Assembly: GCA_002441125.1 (NCBI GenBank)
Contig: DJVI01000010.1
Location: 1-40,751 of the forward strand
Direction of reading: 5' to 3'
From: Caldifarciminota bacterium UBA6260
GTDB taxonomy: Bacteria > Hydrothermota > 32-111
DNA: 40,751 bases
The notes beneath the pieces are model-generated. The model was given only the letters and a program-made list of their open reading frames with translations. It did no database searches and was not told the origin of the DNA. A program made the translations under genes and the position numbers. This document shows, piece by piece, positions 1 to 6,789 of this stretch; position 1 is the stretch's first letter, and the number at the start of each line of letters is the position of its first letter.

Positions 1-2
1 GG

Positions 3-95
3 ACGGTGCTTGACAGTGTGACATTATTAGGATTAGTAAAAATTACAGATTATTCTTACTTTATAGAAAAATCTTTCAATGGTGATAAAATTTGA
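3..95 (+). CDS. C-terminal fragment of a gene cut by the window start
   Basis: One frame is open from the left edge for 30 codons and stops with TGA just before the promoter of the peroxiredoxin gene; the other two forward frames close within the first 21 bases. The tail reads ...VLDSVTLLGLVKITDY...FNGDKI. It is too short to assign to a family. It is called only because it is open, typical in composition, and ends exactly where the next promoter begins. Confidence 0.4.
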   Translation, partial: TVLDSVTLLGLVKITDYSYFIEKSFNGDKI

Positions 96-105
96 TTTTA
101 TATTG

Positions 106-133
106 TTGACATAATTTTGTTGTATAGTAGAAT
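106..133 (+). promoter_or_regulatory. Sigma-70-type promoter for the peroxiredoxin gene
   Basis: TTGACA (106-111), 16-bp spacer, TAGAAT (128-133). Transcription should start near 140, just before the AAGGAGG ribosome site at about 145-152. This excludes the earlier in-frame start at 117, which lies inside the promoter. Confidence 0.75.
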
Positions 134-155
134 CTTTTATAAAAAAGGAGGTAAT

Positions 156-833
156 ATGTGTGAAAATTGCAATTGTGATAGTAGAGGAATTCCTCTTCTT
201 GGTGATCCTTTTCCAGAGATGAAAGTTTTAACAACTGAAGGAGAAATTATTTTACCAGACCATTTTAAAGGAAAATGGTTCATTCTTTTTAGTCATCCTG
301 GAGATTTTACTCCAGTTTGCACGACAGAGTTTGTTGCTTTTCAAAAGAGGATAGAAAAGTTTAAAGAGTTAAACTGTGAACTTATAGGTCTTTCGGTTGA
401 TCAAGTTTTTTCACATATTAAATGGACCGAGTGGATTAAAGAAAAATTAGGTGTTGAAATAACTTTTCCAATAATAGCTGACACGGGAATGGTTTCAAAT
501 AAACTTGGTTTGATACATCCGGGTAAAGGAACAAATACTGTAAGGGCAGTCTTTGTTGTTGATGATAAGGGATTTATAAGGATTATGCTTTACTATCCAC
601 AGGAACTTGGAAGAAATATTGATGAGATAATAAGAATAGTTAAAGGGATGCAGATATCTGATAACAATGGTGTTGCTATGCCTGCAAATTGGCCCGAAAA
701 TGAACTTGTGAAAGATGATGTTATAATTCCACCAGCAAAAACTGTGAAAGTTGCCAAAGAAAGACTTGAAAAAGCAAAAGCTGGAGAGTTTAAATGTTAT
801 GACTGGTGGCTTTGCCATAAAAAGCTAAAATAA
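156..833 (+). CDS. Peroxiredoxin, Prx6 / archaeal thiol-peroxidase type
   Basis: A 225-residue thiol peroxidase that reduces hydrogen peroxide and organic peroxides in the cytoplasm. The peroxidatic site is FSHPGDFTPVCTTEF with Cys55. Two further cysteines close to the end, Cys214 and Cys220 in CYDWWLCHK, match the six-residue spacing of the second and third cysteines of the long archaeal Prx6-like enzymes (Aeropyrum type). A 2-Cys mechanism is therefore likely although the fold is 1-Cys-like. The N-terminus MCENCNC adds three cysteines not expected in the family; their role is unknown. The start at 156 is set by the promoter at 106-133 and an AAGGAGG site. A CPBP protease gene follows after 4 bases and is probably co-transcribed. 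Confidence 0.93.
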   Translation: MCENCNCDSRGIPLLGDPFPEMKVLTTEGEIILPDHFKGKWFILFSHPGDFTPVCTTEFVAFQKRIEKFKELNCELIGLSVDQVFSHIKWTEWIKEKLGVEITFPIIADTGMVSNKLGLIHPGKGTNTVRAVFVVDDKGFIRIMLYYPQELGRNIDEIIRIVKGMQISDNNGVAMPANWPENELVKDDVIIPPAKTVKVAKERLEKAKAGEFKCYDWWLCHKKLK

Positions 834-837
834 TTGT

Positions 838-1743
838 ATGAATCCTATAACAACTTATATTTTAATCTCTTTTGGTTTTTCATGGATAGTATTTCTATCT
901 GTGATTCTTTTACAGCTAAAAGCAACAGATCCAATTGCTGTGATTCTTATGGTTTTGGGAATGTTTGGTCCTTTTCTTGCATCTTTCATAGTGACAAAAT
1001 TTTTAAAAAAAGAGAGTTTTACTGAAAAGATAGGTTTAAAGTTCAAAATAAACAGATGGTTTTTTGTTTCTTGGTTTATATTTGTTTTCATAATATTTTT
1101 AACGATTTTTATTTCAACCCTATTCCCAAAAGTTTCATTCTCTTTAAAGATGGAAGGATTTTTTGAAAAGTACTCATACCTTTTAAAAGATCCTTCATCT
1201 TTAAAGATGAAGGAACAGATGGAAAGTAAACCTATTTTGTTTTTTATTCTCGCAATATTTCAATCCCTATTTGCTGGAATAACCATAAACGCTATTGCAG
1301 CATTCGGAGAGGAGAGTGGATGGAGAGGTTTTCTTTTAAACGAGTATAAAGAAAAAAGTTTTATAGAAGCAAGTATAAGAATAGGTTTGATTTGGGGTGT
1401 ATGGCATTCACCTGTTGTTGCAAATGGTCTAAATTATCCACAACATCCACAAATAGGTGTTTTTATGATGATAATATGGTGTATCCTCCTTACATTTTTA
1501 TTTAACTATTTAAGGATAAAATCAAAAACAGTATTATCATCAGCAGTTATTCATGGCACATTGAATGCCATGGCTGGTTTTTCTATTCTCTATATCATTG
1601 GTGGAAACGATATAACTGTTGGTATTACAGGTCTGGCTGGATTTTTATCACTTTTAATTTTCAATTTAATAATTTTCATCTATGATATTTTCATTTCTAA
1701 GGAAAAAATAGTTTTATCAAAGGTAAAAGATAAATTAATCTGA
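838..1743 (+). CDS. CPBP-family (CAAX-like) intramembrane metalloprotease
   Basis: A 301-residue, mostly hydrophobic membrane protein. The conserved motifs of the CPBP/ABI family are present: EESGWRG with Glu158, Glu159 and Arg163, then His190 in VWHSPVVANG, and His239 with Asn243 in HGTLNA. These form the predicted metal-binding site inside the membrane. Bacterial members process or protect membrane proteins, but this substrate is unknown. It starts 4 bases after the peroxiredoxin stop with no clear ribosome site, so translation is probably coupled. Its last 9 bases overlap the end of the convergent permease gene. Confidence 0.9.
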   Translation: MNPITTYILISFGFSWIVFLSVILLQLKATDPIAVILMVLGMFGPFLASFIVTKFLKKESFTEKIGLKFKINRWFFVSWFIFVFIIFLTIFISTLFPKVSFSLKMEGFFEKYSYLLKDPSSLKMKEQMESKPILFFILAIFQSLFAGITINAIAAFGEESGWRGFLLNEYKEKSFIEASIRIGLIWGVWHSPVVANGLNYPQHPQIGVFMMIIWCILLTFLFNYLRIKSKTVLSSAVIHGTLNAMAGFSILYIIGGNDITVGITGLAGFLSLLIFNLIIFIYDIFISKEKIVLSKVKDKLI

Positions 1744-3576
1744 TTTTTTGTTTCTTCTTCTTTCTGTTAGAAGAATGACCTCTTTTAACTCGTTTTCGTT
1801 TCTTGCTTGAAGCCATTCTTTTTCAAATTTTTTTGTAGATACCATCTGAGCTATCGCAGCAAGTGATTTTAAATGGAAATTCCTTTCATCTTTTGTACAT
1901 GCTATGACTACAACCATTTTTATTCCATCTTCATTTGGAAAATCAACTCCATCTTTTATTCTGAAAAAAAATATTTCAAATTTACCTTTTCCTTCAAGTA
2001 AAAGATGTGGTATGGCTACAAAGTTTGAAAGGGTTGTTGGAGATTCCTTTTCTCTGCTAAGAAGATTCTCTTTTATTTTTTCTTGTTCGATCCCAAGAAT
2101 AGAGGAAGTTTCTAATGAAATTAAGTTAAAAAAATCCTCAAAATGGTATTTTCCTTTAATATCAAAAGTTTTGCTATTTTCAACTACAGTATCGAACCTA
2201 TCAATTTCAATTTTATCTCGCTCTCTAATTATATCTCTTAACTCTTCCTGGAGAAGATGGTTCGTATAATTTTTTGTTGTGATCCTTTCGAGAAGATAGA
2301 GCAATGCATATTCTCTATTAACTTTAATTCTACCATAGAAAATATAGAAAAGTAGAGAAAAAATTATAAGTATAGAAGTTAAAAGAAATACGAAATAACC
2401 CATCTCAAAGAGAATAAATATAAAACCTATGATTCCAGCTATCTGGAGATATGGAAAAAGAGGAGATTTGAATTTTGGTTTATAGTTCATCATTTTACTT
2501 TCTCTTATAACTATCAAGGTTGAATTTGCAAGAATATATGTCAAAATTAAAGTTGCAGAAGCAACTTTTGCAATGATTTCAACATCAGTTAAAAGAAATA
2601 TTATCATTATTGTTCCAGTTAAAAGTATTGAAAAATGTGGAGTTTTGAACCTTTTATTAGTTTGGGAAAATATTTCAGGTATCATTTTATCTCTGCTTAA
2701 AGCCAAAGGATATCTTGAAGCAGCCATAATACCAGCATTTGCTGTTGATATAAAAGCAAGAAGTGCTGCAATAGAAATTAAAAAATCCCAAATATTTCCA
2801 CCAAATTGTTTTGCAGCGTCATTTATTGGAGTTAAAGAATTATCTAAAATATTGTTTGGAAGAACACCTGTAGTTACTATAACTATAAGAGCGTATAGTA
2901 TGGATACTATGAAAAGAGAAAGAAGTAGTCCCCAAGGTATAGTTTTTGAAGGGTTTTTAACTTCTTCAGCAACACTTGTAATTTTTAAAAGTCCACCATA
3001 AGAAACAAAAACAAATCCTGCTGTTGAAAAGATAGAAAATATTCCATAAGGAGCGAGAGGAAAAATATTTTCCTTTTTAATATGTGGAAATCCAACAAAA
3101 ATATAAGATGACATTAAAATCAATAAAAGAAAAACAAGAGTTACTTGAAAAGAACTCGCCTCTTTTATTCCTACAATGTTTAAAATGACGAATAAAATAC
3201 AGAAAAAAAGTCCTATATAAAATGTATTCACATCTAAATATTTTGATAGAAAAATTGAAGTTCCAGTCAAAGCAAAAGAACTTTTAACTGTTAATGAAAA
3301 CCAACTTAAAATTCCAGCGATCGTTCCAACGGCAGGTCCCAAGCTTCTTGTTATATAAAAGTAATCACCACCTGCTTTTGGCATTGCTGTTGAAAGTTCT
3401 GCAAGCGATAATGCACCTGTCATAGCAAGTAAACCTGCAATAAAATATGATATAAATACAGCAGGACCAGCTTTTGAATGTGCTATACCAGGTAGGATAA
3501 ATATTCCAGAACTGATCATTGCCCCTGATGCTAAAGAAAAAATATCTATAAAATTTAAGGATTTTTTTAAATTCAC
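1735..3576 (-). CDS. APC-superfamily amino-acid permease fused to a PTS EIIA-like domain
   Basis: A 613-residue inner-membrane transporter. Residues 1 to about 425 form about 12 hydrophobic segments with APC motifs: SLASGAMISSGIF in the first segment, LAELSTAMPKAGGDYFY in the third, and a later SVAEEVKNPSKTIP. Residues from about 440 to 600 are soluble and resemble PTS EIIA type 2: FVAIPHLLLEG with His524 at the phosphorylation site, and HLKSLAAIAQ with His568. This suggests amino-acid uptake or exchange controlled by the cytoplasmic domain, but phosphorylation is inferred only. The start is GTG, 6 bases after a -10 box. It tail-overlaps the CPBP gene by 9 bases. Confidence 0.9.
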   Translation of the reverse strand: MNLKKSLNFIDIFSLASGAMISSGIFILPGIAHSKAGPAVFISYFIAGLLAMTGALSLAELSTAMPKAGGDYFYITRSLGPAVGTIAGILSWFSLTVKSSFALTGTSIFLSKYLDVNTFYIGLFFCILFVILNIVGIKEASSFQVTLVFLLLILMSSYIFVGFPHIKKENIFPLAPYGIFSIFSTAGFVFVSYGGLLKITSVAEEVKNPSKTIPWGLLLSLFIVSILYALIVIVTTGVLPNNILDNSLTPINDAAKQFGGNIWDFLISIAALLAFISTANAGIMAASRYPLALSRDKMIPEIFSQTNKRFKTPHFSILLTGTIMIIFLLTDVEIIAKVASATLILTYILANSTLIVIRESKMMNYKPKFKSPLFPYLQIAGIIGFIFILFEMGYFVFLLTSILIIFSLLFYIFYGRIKVNREYALLYLLERITTKNYTNHLLQEELRDIIRERDKIEIDRFDTVVENSKTFDIKGKYHFEDFFNLISLETSSILGIEQEKIKENLLSREKESPTTLSNFVAIPHLLLEGKGKFEIFFFRIKDGVDFPNEDGIKMVVVIACTKDERNFHLKSLAAIAQMVSTKKFEKEWLQARNENELKEVILLTERRRNKKSD

Positions 3577-3582
3577 ATTAAT

Positions 3583-3610
3583 ATTATAGTAAATAAAAAT
3601 GTTTTATCAA
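3583..3610 (-). promoter_or_regulatory. Promoter of the permease gene, leaderless layout
   Basis: On the minus strand: TTGATA (3610-3605), 16-bp spacer, TATAAT (3588-3583), then six bases to the GTG start at 3576. The transcript should begin at or next to the start codon. The -35 box overlaps the stop region of the upstream CapA-like gene. Confidence 0.7.
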
Positions 3611-4737
3611 TAGAAAATATATTTTTCTGGGATCAACTCTTTTAGATCTTCAACAGAATTGATTATATTGTTCCTTAAAGTGTCATCCTTCTTGTTAAAA
3701 TGTTTTCCAGAAAGAATAACTTTATATTGTTGAAAGTTTTTTGATGAATCTTTAATTATGTATGTTGGTATGAAAAAAAATTTTTTTAGTTTTACCTTTC
3801 CATCAGTTCTTTTAGATCTTTCTAAAATCAATTTAAATATAACTCCGGAGTTTGTATATTTTTTTCTCTGACCACAATAGAAATTACCGAGAGAGTATGC
3901 AGAATAAACTTTTCTTCCACCGTCGAAAAGAAATGAATCGAGAGGTTGAACAACATGTGGATGTGATCCTATCACTATATCCGCTCCATTTGATGAGGCA
4001 AAGAAAGCAACATCATTCTGAAATTTTGAATATTTTCTTTCATACTCATTTCCATAATGGAAAAAAACAACAACGAAATCTGATATATCCTTTGCCCTTT
4101 TAATATCATCCTTTATTTTTTTGAAGTTTATCAGATCAACTTCCCAACTCTCTTCAGGTTTTAATCCGTTAGTTCCATAGGTATAACTTAAGAAAGAAAC
4201 ATTTATATTACCTTTTTTCACTACTGTTATTTGTTTGCTTTCCTCTTCTGATGAATATCCGCCAATCTGTTTTAAAGAAAGGCTTTTGATAAAAGAGTTT
4301 GTTTTGTAAAGCCCATTTTGACCAAAATCATAAACATGATTTGTTCTTAAAAGAATATCAAAACCAGAATTTTTTACTGCTTCTAAAATCTGAAAAGGTG
4401 ATTTAAAAAAAGGATACCCTGAATATGGAGGCAAAGTATCAACAACTCCCCCAAACCAACAGGTTGTAATATCTGAACTTTTTAAAACATCTCTCACCTC
4501 ATCAAAAACATAGTTGAAGTCATATTTGTTGTTTTCTAAATAAGCATCAACAATATTTGATGTATGAAGAAAAATATCACCTGTACAGGTAATCTCAAAT
4601 TTTTCAAAATATGTTTCATTTAAAACTTTTTCATAGTTGGAATAAATATTTTTGTTTAAATGATTTTTGTATACAAAGATAAAGGATAAGAATATGAAGA
4701 AAAATATAGTATATAAAATTAATCTAATTATCTTCAC
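3607..4737 (-). CDS. CapA/PgsA-like metallophosphoesterase family protein
   Basis: A 376-residue protein of the CapA (poly-gamma-glutamate synthesis) family, which has a calcineurin-like metallophosphoesterase fold. An N-terminal membrane anchor (about residues 5-24) places the domain outside the inner membrane. Metal-site motifs run in the usual order: CTGDIFLHT (Asp54), RTNHVYDFGQNG, VVFFHYGNEYE and IGSHPHVVQPL. There are no capB/capC ligase genes nearby, so poly-glutamate synthesis is not supported; the substrate may be another envelope polymer. The start is GTG, 6 bases after a -10 box with no ribosome site. The next gene downstream (permease) has its own promoter. Confidence 0.85.
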   Translation of the reverse strand: MKIIRLILYTIFFFIFLSFIFVYKNHLNKNIYSNYEKVLNETYFEKFEITCTGDIFLHTSNIVDAYLENNKYDFNYVFDEVRDVLKSSDITTCWFGGVVDTLPPYSGYPFFKSPFQILEAVKNSGFDILLRTNHVYDFGQNGLYKTNSFIKSLSLKQIGGYSSEEESKQITVVKKGNINVSFLSYTYGTNGLKPEESWEVDLINFKKIKDDIKRAKDISDFVVVFFHYGNEYERKYSKFQNDVAFFASSNGADIVIGSHPHVVQPLDSFLFDGGRKVYSAYSLGNFYCGQRKKYTNSGVIFKLILERSKRTDGKVKLKKFFFIPTYIIKDSSKNFQQYKVILSGKHFNKKDDTLRNNIINSVEDLKELIPEKYIFY

Positions 4738-4743
4738 AAATTA

Positions 4744-4771
4744 ATTTTAGATATAAAAAAAGAAAAGTCAA
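4744..4771 (-). promoter_or_regulatory. Promoter of the CapA-like gene, leaderless layout
   Basis: Minus strand: TTGACT (4771-4766), 16-bp spacer, TAAAAT (4749-4744), then six bases to GTG at 4737. It is divergent from the DUF2089 promoter; the two -35 boxes are 21 bases apart. Confidence 0.72.
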
Positions 4772-4792
4772 GAAAAAATTTTAAAAATACTA

Positions 4793-4820
4793 TTGACAAA
4801 ATTAAAAAAATGTTTAATTT
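4793..4820 (+). promoter_or_regulatory. Promoter of the DUF2089 operon
   Basis: TTGACA (4793-4798), 16-bp spacer, TAATTT (4815-4820). Expected transcription start is near 4827, which rules out the ATG at 4810 and supports the ATG at 4843. Confidence 0.7.
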
Positions 4821-4842
4821 TTTAAAAAAAGGATTAAATATT

Positions 4843-5220
4843 ATGAAAGAAATAATTAAAAAATGTCCAGTTTGTGGTGGTTCTTTAACTGTAAGGAAGT
4901 TGGTTTGTGAAAGTTGTGAAACAGAGATAAATGGAAAATTTGGAGTTGAGAGATCTTCTATTCTTGATGATGAAGATTGGAATTTTGTTAAAGAGTTCAT
5001 ATTTTGTGAAGGGAATTTTAAATTGTTATCTGAAAGGTTGGATCTTTCATATCCAACATTGAAAATAAAATTATCAAAGATAAAAGAGAAATTGAATATG
5101 GAAAACGGTGTTACTATAAAAGAAAAAGATGATGACATAGATTCTTATCTATCGATGCTTGAGAAGGGGGAGATAGGTATAGATGATGTTATAAAAATTT
5201 TAAAAAGGAGAAAAAAATGA
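4843..5220 (+). CDS. DUF2089-family zinc-ribbon / helix-turn-helix regulator
   Basis: A 125-residue protein with three parts. A four-cysteine zinc ribbon (Cys8, Cys11, Cys22, Cys25 in CPVCGG and CESCE) is followed by a DNA-binding-like helical segment at about 57-84 (GNFKLLSERLDLSYPTLKIK), both typical of DUF2089. The C-terminal tail (DSYLSMLEKGEIGIDDVIK) is a short SHOCT/YvlB-like helical motif that recurs in the next two proteins. DUF2089 proteins are predicted transcription regulators that usually sit beside small membrane and YvlB-like genes, as here. The ATG at 4843 has an AGGA site and follows the predicted transcript start. The stop overlaps the next start as ATGA. Confidence 0.85.
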   Translation: MKEIIKKCPVCGGSLTVRKLVCESCETEINGKFGVERSSILDDEDWNFVKEFIFCEGNFKLLSERLDLSYPTLKIKLSKIKEKLNMENGVTIKEKDDDIDSYLSMLEKGEIGIDDVIKILKRRKK

Positions 5221-5483
5221 AATTTTCAAAATTTGGGTTTATCCTTATTGTTGTGGGAGTATTTCTTCTTCTTTCTACCTACAACCTTTTCTTTTTTACA
5301 TTTTCAAGAGATTGGCCTTGGATACTTATAATAATTGGGCTTCTAAATCTAATATCTTTTGAGAAAAAGAAGAGTGTTGTGAATATAAATATTTCATCAG
5401 GTAAAAGAAGAAAAATTTTAGAGGATTTAAAAGAAGGCAAAATAAGTGTTGAAGAGGCTATGGAAGAGTTTGAGGAGGAATAA
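5217..5483 (+). CDS. Small two-TM protein with SHOCT-like tail
   Basis: An 88-residue protein. Two hydrophobic segments (about residues 8-26 and 33-46) are separated by a short loop RDWP, as in the LiaI/LiaF-type DUF5668 transmembrane unit. A basic linker (SGKRRK) leads to the cytoplasmic tail KILEDLKEGKISVEEAMEE, the same motif found at the end of the preceding protein and the start of the following one. It probably anchors this small system at the inner membrane. The start is coupled to the DUF2089 stop (ATGA), and the stop is one base before the next ATG. Confidence 0.75.
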   Translation: MKFSKFGFILIVVGVFLLLSTYNLFFFTFSRDWPWILIIIGLLNLISFEKKKSVVNINISSGKRRKILEDLKEGKISVEEAMEEFEEE

Positions 5484-5484
5484 T

Positions 5485-5907
5485 ATGGATGAAAGGTTAA
5501 AAAAGATTTTAAACCTTGTTAAGGAAGGTAAAATATCACCGCAGGATGCTGATAATCTTATTTCAGCTCTTTATGAAAAAAATGATTCGGAAAATGGTAG
5601 ATGTTACCTATCGATAAAAGTTCTAAAGGATGATAATAAAGTAGTTAACATAAAACTTCCCATAAAATTTGTTAAATTTATGACAAAAGCATCCGGGAAA
5701 CTCTCTTTCGATATTCAGGATGACTCTTTGAAAGATTTTTTTAATTCAAAAGGAATAAAGCTTGAAAAGGATGGAAGAATTGTTGATTTTGAAGCTTTTT
5801 CAAAAGCGATAGATGAACTATGTAACGAAAGACCTATAAACATCGTTGATATAGATGCAGAAGATGAAAATGGAGAGAATGTTAAAGTAAAAATTTCTGT
5901 AGAATAA
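5485..5907 (+). CDS. YvlB/LiaX-like protein with N-terminal SHOCT-like motif
   Basis: A 140-residue soluble protein. Residues 2-27 (LKKILNLVKEGKISPQDADN) are the YvlB-type N-terminal helical motif. The rest (YLSIKVLKDDNKVVNIKLP, FVKFMTKASGKLSF) resembles the short domain that follows it in DUF2089-linked proteins; the long beta-rich adhesin domain of full-length YvlB is absent. In Firmicutes such proteins belong to envelope-stress systems; a similar role here is inference. A GAGGAGG site precedes the ATG at 5485. The earlier in-frame start at 5446 lies inside the upstream gene and is rejected. Confidence 0.75.
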   Translation: MDERLKKILNLVKEGKISPQDADNLISALYEKNDSENGRCYLSIKVLKDDNKVVNIKLPIKFVKFMTKASGKLSFDIQDDSLKDFFNSKGIKLEKDGRIVDFEAFSKAIDELCNERPINIVDIDAEDENGENVKVKISVE

Positions 5908-5914
5908 TTTTTTG

Positions 5915-5942
5915 TTGACTTTTTTCCAATTCAAATTAAAAT
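5915..5942 (+). promoter_or_regulatory. Promoter of prmA, leaderless layout
   Basis: TTGACT (5915-5920), 16-bp spacer, TAAAAT (5937-5942), then seven bases to the ATG at 5950. There is no ribosome site. Confidence 0.75.
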
Positions 5943-5949
5943 TCACAGC

Positions 5950-6789
5950 ATGAAGAAATATTTTCAACTTGTTTTGCTGTATATTAATAATATTGATGAA
6001 GAAAAAATCTTTGAAATTTCCTTTTTTAATGACATAAAATGCTCATTATATGATGATTTTGAAAGGGGTAAAAAATATTTTTTTATCTATTCCGATAATA
6101 AGGAAAAACTTTATCAAGATCTTAAAAAATTTGATGGTATTTTTGATATTGAAGAAAAAAGGGTTGAAATTATATATGAAAAAAATTATTTAAAAAGGTA
6201 TTTGAAAAATTACAGACCTTTCAAAGTTGGTTTTTTCAATATAATTCCATACTTCCATAGAAAAAAAGTTTACAAAAAGGGAATAAATATAATTTTGAAC
6301 CCAGGATACTCCTTTGGAACTGGTGAACATCCTACAACAAAATTGGTTCTAATTTTGATGAAAAATGTCAATTTTGAAAACAAAATTGTTCTTGATTGTG
6401 GGATAGGATCTGGAATACTTTCAATTGCTGCATCCAAACTTAAAGCAAAAAAAGTGTATGGTTTTGATATAGATGATTCAACAAAAATATCAACTAAAGA
6501 GAATTTTAGACTTAACGGGGTAAACAACATTATTTATAAATTTGGCGATATTAATGTATTAAATAAGAATACAAAATATGATGTTATACTTATAAATATG
6601 CTTTCAAAAGAGTTTCAAACATTTTTTAAAAGTTTAAACAAAATACTTAAAAGTGATGGTAAAATAATTGTTTCTGGAATTATGTATGAAGAAGGTAATA
6701 CAATAGAAAATTATTTTTTGGAAAATGGATACAGGATTATAAAAAAGAAGGTTCTTGGAGAATGGTTAGGATATATACTTTCCTTTTAA
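5950..6789 (+). CDS. prmA: Ribosomal protein L11 methyltransferase
   Basis: A 279-residue SAM-dependent enzyme that methylates lysines and the N-terminus of ribosomal protein L11. The family signature NPGYSFGTGEHPTT (117-130) precedes SAM motif I (VLDCGIGSGILSIAASK, 147-163), the acidic loop GFDID (171-175) and INMLSKEF. The last segment replaces the more usual LANI-type substrate loop. The N-terminal substrate-recognition domain (1-100) is diverged but of normal length. The promoter at 5915-5942 makes the transcript leaderless. The M23 peptidase gene starts inside the last 28 bases, so the two are co-expressed. Confidence 0.92.
   Translation: MKKYFQLVLLYINNIDEEKIFEISFFNDIKCSLYDDFERGKKYFFIYSDNKEKLYQDLKKFDGIFDIEEKRVEIIYEKNYLKRYLKNYRPFKVGFFNIIPYFHRKKVYKKGINIILNPGYSFGTGEHPTTKLVLILMKNVNFENKIVLDCGIGSGILSIAASKLKAKKVYGFDIDDSTKISTKENFRLNGVNNIIYKFGDINVLNKNTKYDVILINMLSKEFQTFFKSLNKILKSDGKIIVSGIMYEEGNTIENYFLENGYRIIKKKVLGEWLGYILSF

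Noticed and set aside
495..818. Long reverse-strand open frame inside the peroxiredoxin gene
   Set aside because: It mirrors codon structure of a clear gene, has no ribosome site and no recognisable protein features; similar shadows elsewhere were left out for the same reason.
3607..4737. Poly-gamma-glutamate synthesis locus
   Set aside because: Only the CapA-like protein is present; no CapB/CapC ligase genes are adjacent.
4810..4842. Upstream ATG start for the DUF2089 gene
   Set aside because: It lies inside the spacer/-10 region of the promoter and has no ribosome site; the ATG at 4843 fits the family start.
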